This document shows, one piece after another, positions 34,708 through 44,079 of a DNA stretch of 64,000 bases. The notes beneath the pieces are model-generated. The model was given only the letters and a program-made list of their open reading frames with translations, had not been told where the DNA came from and did not search any database. Each line of letters opens with the position of its first letter. The stretch's first letter is position 1. The position numbers were made by a program, and so were the translations under genes. The stretch spans positions 62,001 to 126,000 of the forward strand of contig NZ_SRMB01000003.1 in NCBI RefSeq assembly GCF_004745645.1, read 5' to 3'. Source of the DNA: Hymenobacter metallicola (lineage in GTDB: Bacteria; Bacteroidota; Bacteroidia; Cytophagales; Hymenobacteraceae).

Positions 34708-36159
34708 GTGCGCTTTAAATTTCTTCTTACCGTAGGTGTGCTGCTGACCAGCCTGCTCACCCAGCCGACAGGAGCCTCCGCCCAAAAGGTAAAGTCTGTA
34801 CCGTTCAGCTACTTGCCCGAAAGCACGGAAGACCGTTATAATCAGCGAGTAACTCGGAAAATGCTACCGGTAGCCGGAGGCGGCTTCGTGATTCTGGCGC
34901 ACAAGTCGGCCACGCAGTACGCTGTAGAGCGCTACGACGCCGAACTGAAGCAACTCTGGACCGCCCCGGTGCCCGTCGCGGCGGGCGAGAGTGTGGAGGC
35001 CTTTGGCTGTGGTTCCGAGCAGGCTTTTGTGGTAATTCACCAAAAGGATGAAGCCAATCAGAATCTTTCGGCGGTGCTGGTCGATCTGCGCAACGGGCAG
35101 AAAGCGGCTCCCCAAAAGCTGATTGCGGCCTCGGCCCGTGACCGGCGCCCGGGCGTGGCTATTTCGCCCGACGGCTCCAAGCTGGTTGCCTTCCGCTACC
35201 TCACCCGCGATGTGCAGATCCGGGCCATCAGCGCCACCGTCTACGACCAGAAGCTGGCCAAGCTCAAGGACCGCACCTACGACTTCCACGACTTAGGCGA
35301 CTTTTTCTCCCCTACCGTGCATATTGGCAACGACGGCACCCAGTACGTGGCGCTCATCAGCGACCAAATGAAAAAGCTGACCGTGCGCCGCTACCTCAAC
35401 GATAAGCCCGAAACCAAGGTCATGTCGGTGGCCGTGGGCGGCAGCTTTGGGGGCAAGGCCGTAATGGTGTTTGATGCCAAATTTGGCCTGCAGCCCGACA
35501 ATACGCTCTACGCCGCCGCCATCTGCACGGAGCGCGAAACCGGGGTGTACTACAGCCTGAAAGTAGTCAAGTTTGACTTTGCCGGCGAAGGCGACCTGAA
35601 GTTTGCGCCTGAATTCCGCTTCACGCCCGAATATTTGGCAGAGGTAAACAAGGCCGGACAAACCAGCGCGAAACGCCTGGAGGATATTTATCTGTCGGAA
35701 CTGCTGCTTACCGGCGAAAAACAGTTGGTCGTTATTGCCGAGAAGAAGTATGAGGAAGGCGGCGACGAGTCGCCGGTACACGCCCGGGAATTGCACGTGT
35801 TTGGCTACAACGAATTTCAGAGCCCGACCTGGCACAGCATAATTGCCAAAGACCAGGTAGCGCCGCCCGCCGAGTCGTTTACCGGCATCGGTTTCCGGGC
35901 CGCCGTATTTGGCCCCGAAGTGCAGATCCTGACCCAGGAAACCATCAACAAGAAGTCGGACCTGTACGTGCGCCGGGTGAATGCCCAAACCGGCGTGGTG
36001 ACGCCCGCCAAAGGCCTCGGTCTGAGCGTGGCCAGTGACCAGAACCTGGCCTACGTGAAAGACTTTACCGGCTGGCTCGACGCCAAAACCATTATCGGCG
36101 TGAGCCGGCCCAGCAAGAAGTCGGCAGCCCTGCAGCTGAACAAGATTGTGGTGAAGTAG
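34708..36159 (+). CDS. Exported protein, possibly beta-propeller-like, unknown function
   Basis: 483 residues, GTG start, chosen because it directly begins a signal peptide (VRFKFLLTVGVLLTSLLTQPTGASAQ). The mature protein shows repeated strand-rich segments such as GGGFVILAHKSATQYAVERYD, VAISPDGSKLVAFRYL and YVALISDQMKKLTVRRYLND at roughly 45- to 60-residue spacing, reminiscent of a beta-propeller with one SPDGSK turn as in WD40/TolB-like proteins. No T9SS sorting domain and no enzyme motif were found. A clean terminator follows at 36186, so it is probably monocistronic. Confidence 0.7.
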   Translation: MRFKFLLTVGVLLTSLLTQPTGASAQKVKSVPFSYLPESTEDRYNQRVTRKMLPVAGGGFVILAHKSATQYAVERYDAELKQLWTAPVPVAAGESVEAFGCGSEQAFVVIHQKDEANQNLSAVLVDLRNGQKAAPQKLIAASARDRRPGVAISPDGSKLVAFRYLTRDVQIRAISATVYDQKLAKLKDRTYDFHDLGDFFSPTVHIGNDGTQYVALISDQMKKLTVRRYLNDKPETKVMSVAVGGSFGGKAVMVFDAKFGLQPDNTLYAAAICTERETGVYYSLKVVKFDFAGEGDLKFAPEFRFTPEYLAEVNKAGQTSAKRLEDIYLSELLLTGEKQLVVIAEKKYEEGGDESPVHARELHVFGYNEFQSPTWHSIIAKDQVAPPAESFTGIGFRAAVFGPEVQILTQETINKKSDLYVRRVNAQTGVVTPAKGLGLSVASDQNLAYVKDFTGWLDAKTIIGVSRPSKKSAALQLNKIVVK

Positions 36160-36185
36160 CCCAGTGCCAACTAGCCCAAAAATTT

Positions 36186-36221
36186 AAGACCCGCAGCGTA
36201 CAACTTGTGGTTGCGGGTCTT
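36186..36221 (+). terminator. Terminator after the exported unknown protein
   Basis: Ten-base-pair perfect stem AAGACCCGCA / TGCGGGTCTT, 26 bp after the stop at 36159. No strong T run follows, so termination could be weak. Confidence 0.6.
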
Positions 36222-36246
36222 ACGCATTCAGGCCCGTGTGCTCTAG

Positions 36247-36717
36247 CGCACCCCACAGCAACAACAAGAACGACGGGCCGGGCTCCTGTCGGCTTTGCTA
36301 AAAAGCACCCTTTCTATATACCAGACGCCGTATCTTTCCGCCTCCCGGCACGTAGTACAAACCGCCATTCTGGGTACCAACACGGACGCGTTGGGCAATA
36401 AGCAATTTGCGGTAGTACGCCTGCTGTCTTCCCCTTCCCTGAGCACCCGCGAGGCGCTGGCTCAAGGCCAGGTAGAGTTGTATCCTAATCCTGCCACCCA
36501 GCAGCTCACGCTACATCTTACCGGCGTGGCCGATACCCAGCCGCTGCACGTGAAGGTGCTGGACGTCCTGGGCCGGGAAGTGCTGGCGCTGCCTGCCACG
36601 CACCTGGTTAGTGGCCGCGTCGAATTGGTCGTGCAAGCCCTCCGTACCGGCAGCTACACCCTGCGCGTGCAGGGCAAAGACTTCACTGCTACCCGTCATT
36701 TTGTGCGGGCTAACTAA
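36247..36717 (+). pseudogene. Relic 3' end of a T9SS-exported delta-60-repeat protein
   Basis: The open frame from just after a TAG at 36244 to 36717 has no ATG or GTG start before a TTG at 36295 (140 residues) and no signal peptide. It begins in what looks like a final delta-60 beta-propeller repeat (ILGTNTDALGNKQFAVVRLL) and continues into a complete T9SS type A sorting domain (VELYPNPATQQLTLHL, VKVLDVLGREV, LRTGSYTLRVQGKDF, ending ATRHFVRAN). A sorting domain is useless without Sec export, so this is most likely the remnant of a truncated gene. Confidence 0.65.
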
Positions 36718-36743
36718 GGATAACTCCCCGAACTTTAACTCAC

Positions 36744-36778
36744 AAAAAAGCCGTTCCTAGCTTAGGAACGGCTTTTTT
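36744..36778. terminator. Bidirectional terminator downstream of the acyl-CoA dehydrogenase gene
   Basis: Sixteen-base-pair perfect stem with AAAAAAGCCGTTCCTA and its complement around a three-base loop, giving T runs on both strands. It sits 24 bp after the dehydrogenase stop codon and 26 bp after the relic gene. Confidence 0.92.
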
Positions 36779-36801
36779 TATAAACCAAAACCAATTATTG
36801 C

Positions 36802-38589
36802 TTAGAAGCTGTACTCGTTGGCGGCAATCAGCACGTCGGCTACGCGGCGGCGGGCTTCCTTGGCATTGTAAAGGTCCGCTTTGGTGAAACGCTTCAGGCC
36901 CATAGCCAGCAGCTTCTGCTCGTCGCCCTCGGTCATGGTGCCGATGGCATCCTTGCCGAACTTGTTTACCTGGTCTACGGTGTCGTAGAGGTAGATGCGG
37001 GCAATGTCAATCTGCGGAGCAACGGCTTCCTCGCCTTTCACGCCGGCTTCTTTCTCCACGCGCAGAATGGTGCTTTCAGCAGTGTAGACTTTGATGGCCA
37101 TGTCGGCAATGTTCATCAGTACTTCCTGCTCTTTGGCCAGGGAGTTCATGTACTTCTGCACGGCCGTACCAGCTACCATCAGGATGGCCTTCTTCAGCTT
37201 GGCAATGGTCTTTTTCTCGGCGGCAAACAGGCCGGTTTCCTCTTCGGTCGAGAAGTCGGGAATAGCCATCAGCTCCTGCTGCACGGCCTGGGCGGGGCCC
37301 ATCAAATCCAGCTCGCCTTTCAGGGCCTTCTTCAGGATCATGTCCACGGCCAGCATGCGGTTGATTTCGTTCGTGCCCTCGAAGATGCGGTTGATGCGCG
37401 AATCCCGGTAAGCGCGGTCCATGGGGTAGTCGGCCGAGAAGCCGTAGCCGCCGTACACCTGCACGCCCTCGTCCACCACGTAGTCGAGTACTTCCGAGCC
37501 TTCTACTTTCAGAATGGCGCACTCCACGGCAAACTCGCGGGCAGCACCCAGCAGGGCTTCGTTGTGGCTCTGGCCTTTGCTGAGCAGCTCCTGCTCCATG
37601 CGGGCAATGTCCATACCGGCGCGGTAGATGGCCGACTCCACGGCGTAAATGCGCACGGCCTGCTGGGCCAGCTTGTACTTGATGGCGCCAAACTTGGCAA
37701 TCGGCATCTTGAACTGTACCCGCTCGTTGGCGTAGCGGATACTCAGCGTCGAGGCCATTTTGGTGGCGCCCAGGCAGGCAGCCGCCAGCTTGATACGGCC
37801 GATGTTCAGAATGTTGAAGGCAATGAGGTGACCCTTGCCGATTTCGCCCAGCACGGCCGACTTCGGCACTTTCACATCCGAGAGGAATACCTGACGAGTA
37901 GAAGAGCCTTTAATGCCCATCTTGTGCTCCTCGTTGCCGAGGCTCAGGCCGGGCGTGCCTTTCTCCACGATGAAGCCGGTGAACTTGTCACCATCCACTT
38001 GGGCGAAAACCACGAATACGTCGGCGAAGCCACCGTTGGTAATCCACATTTTCTGACCGTTGAGCACGTAATGCTCGCCATCTTCGGTCAGGATGGCTTT
38101 GGTTTTGGCACCCAGGGCGTCGGAGCCCGAGCCGGGCTCGGTCAGGCAGTAGGCACCCATCAGCTCACCGCTGGTCAGGCCGGGCAGGTATTTGGTTTTC
38201 TGCTCCTCGTTGCCGAAGTACAGAATGGGCAGCATGGCAATGCCGGTGTGCGCGGCAAAAGCTACCGGGAACGAGTGGCCACCGCCCACGCCTTCCGTCA
38301 CGCGCAGCGAGGTCGGGAAGTCCATGTTCAGTCCGCCGTACTCCTCGGGGATGCTCACCCCAAATAAGCCCAACTGACCGGCTTTTTCCATCAGGCCGCG
38401 CATCAGGCCTTCTTCGTGGTTGTCGAGGCGCTCCAGTAGGGGCTGCACTTCTTTTTCCACGAAATCCAGCGCGGTCTGGTGCATCATGTTCTGCTCCTCC
38501 GAGAAGTCGGCGGGGGTAAATACGTCTTGGGCGTCGGTTTCCTTGATGATGAATTCGCCGCCTTTTACAAGCTTTTGGGATACTTCCAT
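36802..38589 (-). CDS. Acyl-CoA dehydrogenase (very-long-chain type)
   Basis: 595 residues, longer than the 380-residue classical enzyme because of a C-terminal extension of about 170 residues, as in VLCAD/FadE-like members. It catalyses the first, FAD-dependent oxidation of beta-oxidation. AYCLTEPGSGSDA and WITNGGFADVFVVFAQV mark the FAD/substrate region; YGGYGFSADYPMDRAYRDSRINRIFEGTNEINR carries the catalytic glutamate of the IFEGTNEI segment. It is last in the fatty-acid cluster, separated from thiolase by two small genes, and has its own upstream region with a copy of the candidate MarR site at 38713. Confidence 0.95.
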   Translation of the reverse strand: MEVSQKLVKGGEFIIKETDAQDVFTPADFSEEQNMMHQTALDFVEKEVQPLLERLDNHEEGLMRGLMEKAGQLGLFGVSIPEEYGGLNMDFPTSLRVTEGVGGGHSFPVAFAAHTGIAMLPILYFGNEEQKTKYLPGLTSGELMGAYCLTEPGSGSDALGAKTKAILTEDGEHYVLNGQKMWITNGGFADVFVVFAQVDGDKFTGFIVEKGTPGLSLGNEEHKMGIKGSSTRQVFLSDVKVPKSAVLGEIGKGHLIAFNILNIGRIKLAAACLGATKMASTLSIRYANERVQFKMPIAKFGAIKYKLAQQAVRIYAVESAIYRAGMDIARMEQELLSKGQSHNEALLGAAREFAVECAILKVEGSEVLDYVVDEGVQVYGGYGFSADYPMDRAYRDSRINRIFEGTNEINRMLAVDMILKKALKGELDLMGPAQAVQQELMAIPDFSTEEETGLFAAEKKTIAKLKKAILMVAGTAVQKYMNSLAKEQEVLMNIADMAIKVYTAESTILRVEKEAGVKGEEAVAPQIDIARIYLYDTVDQVNKFGKDAIGTMTEGDEQKLLAMGLKRFTKADLYNAKEARRRVADVLIAANEYSF

Positions 38590-38712
38590 GGCCAGGGTGA
38601 GAGTTGGGTTAAGGAATGTTTTATGTCGAAAGTCTAAGGGAGAAGTGCTCGGCTTGCCTACTATTTATAACGCTAAGCAGACCGAATACATTCGTACCGA
38701 AATATACGTAAT

Positions 38713-38726
38713 TATGTTATGCTTGC
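38713..38726. promoter_or_regulatory. Candidate MarR-type operator upstream of the acyl-CoA dehydrogenase gene
   Basis: The 14 bases tatgttatgcttgc are identical to those upstream of the marR gene at 44080-44093. They lie 124 bp before the dehydrogenase start and next to a minus-strand TATATTTC that resembles the -7 element. Confidence 0.5.
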
Positions 38727-38748
38727 CGAGTACTTTGCTTGAAAAAAA

Positions 38749-38772
38749 GAAGCCCCAGCGCACTGAGGCTTC
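38749..38772 (-). terminator. Terminator after the YggL-like gene
   Basis: On the minus strand GAAGCCTCAG and CTGGGGCTTC form a ten-base stem with one mismatch and a four-base loop, followed by seven T residues, 14 bp past the stop at 38786. Confidence 0.8.
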
Positions 38773-38785
38773 CGAGTTCATTTAT

Positions 38786-39109
38786 TTACTGGTCGCGAAA
38801 CGGACCGTAGTAGGCGTCGGTCAACTCGGAGCTGGTGGCTTCGGCTATTTCGGGCCGAGCCGTCAGCCACTGCTGGAGCTGGTCACGCTTTTCCCGGGCC
38901 TGGGCTTCGGAAAGGCGCTTCACGGGCGTAGCGGCAAAATCGTCGAGGGCTCCGCCGATAATCAACTCGAAGGTTTCAATCTGTTCGAGCAGCACATCCG
39001 AGAAATCCAGGTAGCTGTCGGGCTTATCCTCCTTCAAGCGGTAGGATACGTTCCAGCTGAATTCCTTGAATTCCTGGCGGTGGGTTTTCTTACGCAGGCG
39101 TTTTTTCAT
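38786..39109 (-). CDS. YggL/DUF469-like small protein
   Basis: 107 residues. The start MKKRLRKKTHRQEFKEFSWNVSYRL closely follows the YggL (DUF469) pattern of a basic RLRKK-H segment, EFxEF and a beta strand; the end (SSELTDAYYGPFRD) parallels its T-S-E-L-x-D-x-W tail. E. coli YggL binds the 50S ribosomal subunit. This copy lies within the fatty-acid gene cluster, with its own terminator. Confidence 0.75.
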   Translation of the reverse strand: MKKRLRKKTHRQEFKEFSWNVSYRLKEDKPDSYLDFSDVLLEQIETFELIIGGALDDFAATPVKRLSEAQAREKRDQLQQWLTARPEIAEATSSELTDAYYGPFRDQ

Positions 39110-39305
39110 GACCTAAGCTAAGCAAGAACTTCGACTCGAACCGGGCGCGGCCTGAGTTTTCCGGTGGAGAAGCGCTGCCACGCTTTCCGGCCAGCCCGGT
39201 CCGAGTCGAAGTGAAAAAGGGTATTTCAGCAACTCGGGCAAACAGCTCAATGCTTGGTTTAGCGAGCTACACCGAGCAAGGGGCCGCAGCCTCTGTTTTT
39301 TTAAA

Positions 39306-39596
39306 TTATCCGTGCCCGGTGAAGCCGCGCGCAAAGTCCTTCAAGCATATGTAGATGAACCACAACAGCCCCGTAAGCAGAGCGAACAGCAGATGTGCCC
39401 GGGACAGCGAATACTGGTTTCGCACCATCGTCAGTACGAGCAGCACCAGATTCGCTATACAACCAAAGCGGACTAGGGTGTAGAACAAATGGTCCGACTT
39501 GACCTCATCGGTGCAGAGAGATACTACCCAGACGAAGAGGATGCCCCCATTCAGTAGTAGCGGTGAGCGGCCAAGCACTCCATCTGTTTGGAACAT
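39306..39596 (-). CDS. Small three-helix membrane protein of unknown function
   Basis: 96 residues with three hydrophobic stretches (about 13-28, 40-60 and 66-88: LLLNGGILFVWVVSL, FGCIANLVLLVLTMV, HLLFALLTGLLWFIYICL). No motif. It lies between thiolase and the YggL-like gene on the same strand, 57 bp after thiolase, and resembles short DUF4293- or YhhN-like membrane proteins only in general shape. Confidence 0.5.
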   Translation of the reverse strand: MFQTDGVLGRSPLLLNGGILFVWVVSLCTDEVKSDHLFYTLVRFGCIANLVLLVLTMVRNQYSLSRAHLLFALLTGLLWFIYICLKDFARGFTGHG

Positions 39597-39653
39597 GACG
39601 ACTGGCGGGGTTACTGCTCAGGTAAGCTCGGAATCCTTTGCTGGCAACAGGTG

Positions 39654-40832
39654 CTACTTCAGCAGCTCGTAGATGCCGGCTACGCCCTGGCCGCCGCCCA
39701 CGCAGGCGGTTACCATGCCGTACTTCTGGCCCCGAGCCCGCAGCTCGTGGAAGAGCTGAATGCTGAGCTTAGCGCCCGAGCAGCCCAGCGGGTGGCCCAG
39801 GGCAATGGCGCCGCCGTTCACGTTCAGCTTGCTTTCGTCGATGCCCAGCTCCCGCACCACGGCAATGGACTGGGAAGCAAAGGCCTCGTTGAGCTCAAAC
39901 AGGTCGATGTCGTCGAGCTTCATACCCGCCTGCTTCAGCGCCTTCGGCACAGCCTTAATCGGGCCCATGCCCATGATGCGCGGGTCGATGCCTTCGGTGG
40001 CGTAGGTTACCATGCGGGCAATGGGCTCCAGGTTGAGCTCCTTCACCATGCGCTCCGACATGACGATAACAAAAGCCGCGCCGTCGGACGTCTGGGACGA
40101 GTTGCCGGCCGTGACGGTGCCATTAGCGGCGAATACCGGACGCAGCTTGGCCAGGGCTTCCACCGAGGTATCGGCGCGGGGGCCTTCGTCGGTATCGACT
40201 ACAAACGAACGGGTTTTCTTCTTGCCGGTGGCTTGGTCGAGGTAGGTTTCCTCCACGGTAATCGGCACAATCTGCTCCTTGAACTTGCCGGCCTCAATGG
40301 CCTTGATGGCCTTCTGGTGGGAGTTGTAGGAGAATACGTCCTGGTCTTCGCGGGAAATCTTGTAGTCGTTGGCTACGGCCTCGGCCGTCAGGCCCATGCC
40401 CAGGTAATAGTCGGGGTGCTTTTTCGACAGGTTGTAGTTGGGCACCGTCTTCCAGCCCACGGTGGGCACCATGCTCATGCTTTCGGTACCGCCGGCCACG
40501 ATGCAGTCGGCCATGCCGGCGGCAATTTTACCGGCGGCCATGGCAATGGTTTCCACGCCCGAGCCGCAGTAGCGGTTTACAATCAGGCCCGATACGTTCA
40601 TGGGCAAAGCCAGAAGTGAAATCAGGCGGCCCATCTGCAGGCCCTGCTCGGCTTCGGGCACGGCATTGCCCACAATCACGTCGTCGATGCGCGTGGGGTC
40701 GAGGGCGGGTACAGAGGCTACGAGGTGTTTGATGACGTCCGCGGCCAAATCGTCGGGACGGGTGAAGCGGAAACCGCCACGGGTGGCTTTACCAACGGCA
40801 GTGCGGTAACCGGCTACGATATATGCGTTCAT
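39654..40832 (-). CDS. fadA: Acetyl-CoA C-acyltransferase (3-ketoacyl-CoA thiolase)
   Basis: 392 residues. It releases acetyl-CoA from 3-ketoacyl-CoA in the last step of beta-oxidation. The acylated cysteine is in [11 protein letters not shown], the histidine in [15 protein letters not shown] and the second cysteine in [15 protein letters not shown]; all are present. Length is normal. It follows the bifunctional HAD/hydratase gene after 183 bp that contain a palindromic element, and precedes the two small genes and acyl-CoA dehydrogenase. Confidence 0.97.
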   Translation of the reverse strand: MNAYIVAGYRTAVGKATRGGFRFTRPDDLAADVIKHLVASVPALDPTRIDDVIVGNAVPEAEQGLQMGRLISLLALPMNVSGLIVNRYCGSGVETIAMAAGKIAAGMADCIVAGGTESMSMVPTVGWKTVPNYNLSKKHPDYYLGMGLTAEAVANDYKISREDQDVFSYNSHQKAIKAIEAGKFKEQIVPITVEETYLDQATGKKKTRSFVVDTDEGPRADTSVEALAKLRPVFAANGTVTAGNSSQTSDGAAFVIVMSERMVKELNLEPIARMVTYATEGIDPRIMGMGPIKAVPKALKQAGMKLDDIDLFELNEAFASQSIAVVRELGIDESKLNVNGGAIALGHPLGCSGAKLSIQLFHELRARGQKYGMVTACVGGGQGVAGIYELLK

Positions 40833-40861
40833 TGTAGTGAAGTCTTAGAAAAGGTGGGATT

Positions 40862-41016
40862 AGAGCTACTTTTTTCTAGTTCCCCTCCTTTTCAAGGAGG
40901 GGTGCCCGAAGGGCGGGGTGGTTATTAGAGCTAAAGAGTTAAAGCTGGTATTCGTTCAACGCATGGACCACCCCTAGCCCCTCCTTGAAAAAAGGAGGGG
41001 AACTAGTGTTTAGCTC
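40862..41016. repeat. Inverted pair of palindromic elements between fadA and the HAD/hydratase gene
   Basis: Each end carries its own hairpin: gttcccctcctt/aaggagggg at 40879-40902 and cccctccttgaaaaaaggagggga at 40979-41001. The two ends are inverted copies of one another (agagct ... cccctcctt ... aggagggg ... ggggtgg against ccacccct ... aggagggg ... agctct). The 155-bp unit fills the intergenic gap and looks like a REP-type or MITE-like element, a type common in Bacteroidota. Confidence 0.7.
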
Positions 41017-43424
41017 TAGTTTCTCAAAGGTTTGCCCGTCGTCAGGATGCTCTGGATACGCTCCAGGGTTTTCCGCTCGCCGGTCAGACTCAGGAAAGCT
41101 TCGCGCTCCAGGTCCAGCAGGTACTGCTCGCTCACGTTGGTCGGCGACGACAAATCCCCGCCGGTCATGACGAAGGCCAGCTTGTTGGCAATCTTCACGT
41201 CGTGGTCGGAAATGTAGTTGCCGGCGCGCATGGCATGAACGCCGGTCAGGAACATGGCCAGGGCACCTTTGCCGTGCACCTTGATGTCGGTCTTCTGCAC
41301 GGGCTGGGTGTAGCCGGCTTCGGCCAGGGCAATGGCTTCGGCCTTGGCCGTGGCAATGAGGCGGTTGTTGTTAACCACCACTTCGTCGCCGCGGCGCAGG
41401 AAGCCCAGGTCGAAGGCCTCGGCAGCCGAGGTCGACACCTTGGCGGTGCTGATGGTCACGAAGGCGTTGCGGAGCAGGTTGAACTCGGGCTCCCCTTCCT
41501 CGTACTTGGCGGCCGTGCGCAAAGTCATTTCCTTGGTGCCACCGCCGGCCGGAATCAGGCCCACGCCGAACTCCACCAGGCCCATGTAGGTTTCGGCTGC
41601 GGCCACCACCTTGTCGGCGTGCAGGTTCAGCTCGCAGCCCCCGCCCAAAGCCAGGCCGTGGGGCGTGCCCACCACCGGAATGCTGCTGTAGCGCATGCGC
41701 ATCATGGCATTCTGGAACTGGGCAATCATCATGTTAATCTCGTCATACTCCTGGTCGAGGGCGTACATGTACACCAGGCCCAGATTGGCGCCGGCCGAGA
41801 AGTTGGGCGCGTCGTTGCCGACGACCATGCCTCGGAAATCCTTTTCGGCAATGTCCACGCCCTTCATCAGGCCCTGAATCACGTCGGAGCCCAGGGTATT
41901 CATCTTGGAGTGGAACTCTACGTTCAGGATACCGTCGCCGAGGTCGAGGACCGAAGCCCCGGCGTTTTTCCAGATGACTTTGCCCGTAGCGCGCAGGTTG
42001 TCGAGGATGACGAAATTTTCCACGCCGGGAATAGCCTGGTAGGACTTCGATTCCAGGTCGTAGAACTGCTTTACGCCCTGCTCATTCACCTTGTAGAAAG
42101 TGGTGTTGCCGGCAGCCAGCATTTCGGCTACCCAGGGAGCTACGTTGCGGCCACCGGCCTGGGCCAGTTCCAGGCCTTTCTGTACGCCCAGAGCATCCCA
42201 GGTTTCAAACGGGCCCAGCTCCCAGCCGAAGCCGGCGCGCAGGGCGTCGTCAATCTTGTAGAGCTGGTCGGTGATTTCCGGAATCCGGTTCGAGACGTAG
42301 GCAAACAGGCTGCCGAAGCTCTGGCGGTAGAAGTCGGCGGCCTTGTCTTTGCCGGCCACCAGCACCTTGAACCGGTCGGCTACCTTGTCGATGGCCTTGG
42401 TAGCTTCCAGAGAGGCAAACTTCACCTTCTGGCTGGGCTTGTACTCCAGCGTGTTCAAATCCAGGGCGTGGATTTCGGACTTGCCGCCTTCTCCCTTCAC
42501 TTTCTTGTAGAAACCCTGGCCGGTTTTGTCGCCCAACCACTTGTTCTCGCCCATCTTCTTGACGAAGTCGGGCAGCACGAAGACGTCCTTGGCTTCGTCG
42601 TTGGGCAGGCCCTGGGCCAGACCGTTGGTTACGTTGATGGTCGTGTCGAGGCCCACCACGTCGGAAGTGCGCAGCGTAGCCGACTTGGCGTGGCCGATAA
42701 CCGGGCCGGTCAGCTTATCCACTTCCTCCACCGTCAGGCCCAGGCGCTGCATGGTCTGCATCACATCGAGCATGGCGAATACGCCCACGCGGTTGGCAAT
42801 AAAGCCGGGCGTGTCCTTGGCCAGTACGGTGGTTTTGCCCAGGTACAGGTCGCCGTAGTGCATCAGGAAATCCACCACCGACTGGTCCGTCTCGGGCGTC
42901 GGGATGATTTCGAGCAGCTTCAGGTAGCGGGGCGGGTTGAAGAAGTGGGTGCCGGCGAAGTGCTTGCGGAAGTCCTCCGAGCGACCTTCGGCCATCAAAT
43001 GAATCGGAATACCCGAAGTGTTCGACGTAATCAGGGTGCCGGGCTTGCGGTACTGCTCGATCCGCTCAAAGAGGCTCTTCTTGATGTCGAGGCGCTCGAC
43101 CACGACTTCAATCGTCCAGTCGCAGGTGGCAATGTCCTTGAGGTTGTCGTCGAAGTTGCCGGTCTTGATGCGCGCGGCGTCGGCCTTGCGGTAAATCGGC
43201 GAGGGATTGGACTTCACGGCTGCGTCGAGCGAGGCATTCACGATGCGGTTTTTCACCGCCGCCGCGTCCAGCGTCAGGCCCTTCTTTTCCTCGTCGGGAG
43301 TCAGCTCCTTGGGAGCAATATCGAGCAATAACACCTGCACGCCGATGTTGGCGAAGTGCAGCGCAATGCGCGAGCCCATCACACCGGAGCCCAATACGGC
43401 TACTTTTTTGATAATACGATTCAT
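41016..43424 (-). CDS. Bifunctional 3-hydroxyacyl-CoA dehydrogenase / enoyl-CoA hydratase (FadN-like)
   Basis: 802 residues. The N-terminal half is the NAD-dependent dehydrogenase: a dinucleotide-binding GSGVMGSRIALHFANIG near residue 12, then GTHFFNPPRYLKLLEIIPTPET. The C-terminal 300 residues are the crotonase-fold hydratase with VVGNDAPNFSAGANL and GLALGGGCELNLHADKVVAA. This dehydrogenase-then-hydratase order is that of Bacillus FadN, opposite to E. coli FadB. It catalyses the second and third steps of beta-oxidation. Its start is 145 bp downstream of the MarR gene, which is on the same strand. Confidence 0.95.
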   Translation of the reverse strand: MNRIIKKVAVLGSGVMGSRIALHFANIGVQVLLLDIAPKELTPDEEKKGLTLDAAAVKNRIVNASLDAAVKSNPSPIYRKADAARIKTGNFDDNLKDIATCDWTIEVVVERLDIKKSLFERIEQYRKPGTLITSNTSGIPIHLMAEGRSEDFRKHFAGTHFFNPPRYLKLLEIIPTPETDQSVVDFLMHYGDLYLGKTTVLAKDTPGFIANRVGVFAMLDVMQTMQRLGLTVEEVDKLTGPVIGHAKSATLRTSDVVGLDTTINVTNGLAQGLPNDEAKDVFVLPDFVKKMGENKWLGDKTGQGFYKKVKGEGGKSEIHALDLNTLEYKPSQKVKFASLEATKAIDKVADRFKVLVAGKDKAADFYRQSFGSLFAYVSNRIPEITDQLYKIDDALRAGFGWELGPFETWDALGVQKGLELAQAGGRNVAPWVAEMLAAGNTTFYKVNEQGVKQFYDLESKSYQAIPGVENFVILDNLRATGKVIWKNAGASVLDLGDGILNVEFHSKMNTLGSDVIQGLMKGVDIAEKDFRGMVVGNDAPNFSAGANLGLVYMYALDQEYDEINMMIAQFQNAMMRMRYSSIPVVGTPHGLALGGGCELNLHADKVVAAAETYMGLVEFGVGLIPAGGGTKEMTLRTAAKYEEGEPEFNLLRNAFVTISTAKVSTSAAEAFDLGFLRRGDEVVVNNNRLIATAKAEAIALAEAGYTQPVQKTDIKVHGKGALAMFLTGVHAMRAGNYISDHDVKIANKLAFVMTGGDLSSPTNVSEQYLLDLEREAFLSLTGERKTLERIQSILTTGKPLRN

Positions 43425-43569
43425 TCGGGAAGGAATGAGGTGGGTGAGAAATGAAAGATTCAGGTGGAAAGCCCGGTGCTCAACTACTCGTCATGCCGAG
43501 TTAATTCAAGCACGAAGCCACGCTACTTGGTTGACTATCAGAAAGCAAAAACACTCCGGGCCGGCGCCG

Positions 43570-44046
43570 TTAGGCGGCCGGCTCGGAGCGCAGGGGTTTC
43601 AATTTGAAATCGTCAAAGAGGGTTTTGCCCTCAATCATGCCCGTAATCTGGCCCACGACCTTGAACATGACTTCCAGCTGGGCCTGGGGGATTTTTTCCC
43701 GCACCTTCTGGTTGAAGTGGCGCACGGTCTGGCGCGAAACTTCCTTTTTGCGCAGGCCTTCCTCGGTCAGGAAAATGCGGACCGAGCGTTTGTCCTGGGT
43801 GTCAGCTTGCTTGTAGATCAGGCCTTTTTCCTCCATCGAGCGTAAAATGCGGGTCAGGCTGCGGGTTTCGAGGCCCAGCAGGGGCGCAATTTTGGTAGCC
43901 GGAGTACCACTTTCCTGATCTATATTGAGCAGGACAAAGCCGATGCTGGTGGTAATATCGTGCTTGGCGGCCTGGGTATTGTACATGCGTGAAATGGCAT
44001 GCCAGGCTACTTTGATGTTATAATCGACGGTTTCTTCCGGTGTCAT
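43570..44046 (-). CDS. MarR-family transcriptional regulator
   Basis: 158 residues from ATG 44046 (MTPEETVDYNIKVAW), preferred to a start further upstream inside the promoter region. A winged helix-turn-helix covers about 40-110: TTSIGFVLLNIDQESGTPATKIAPLLGLETRSLTRILRSMEEKGLIYKQADTQDKR, including the wing DKRSVRIFLTEEG. Helical ends would form the dimer interface. It lies immediately upstream of the beta-oxidation genes and shares a 14-bp upstream motif with acyl-CoA dehydrogenase, so it is probably a repressor of fatty-acid catabolism responding to an acyl-CoA; that ligand is inferred. Confidence 0.93.
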   Translation of the reverse strand: MTPEETVDYNIKVAWHAISRMYNTQAAKHDITTSIGFVLLNIDQESGTPATKIAPLLGLETRSLTRILRSMEEKGLIYKQADTQDKRSVRIFLTEEGLRKKEVSRQTVRHFNQKVREKIPQAQLEVMFKVVGQITGMIEGKTLFDDFKLKPLRSEPAA

Positions 44047-44079
44047 GGGGGTGGTGAAGTCCGGTAAACATACAAAGAA

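Noticed and set aside
41202..43331. 709-codon open frame on the plus strand
   Set aside because: Antisense to the HAD/hydratase gene, with no recognisable domain.
43490..43550. Sequence gtcatgccgag near the start of the HAD/hydratase gene resembling a palindromic element
   Set aside because: Only one arm is visible, so a complete element could not be supported.
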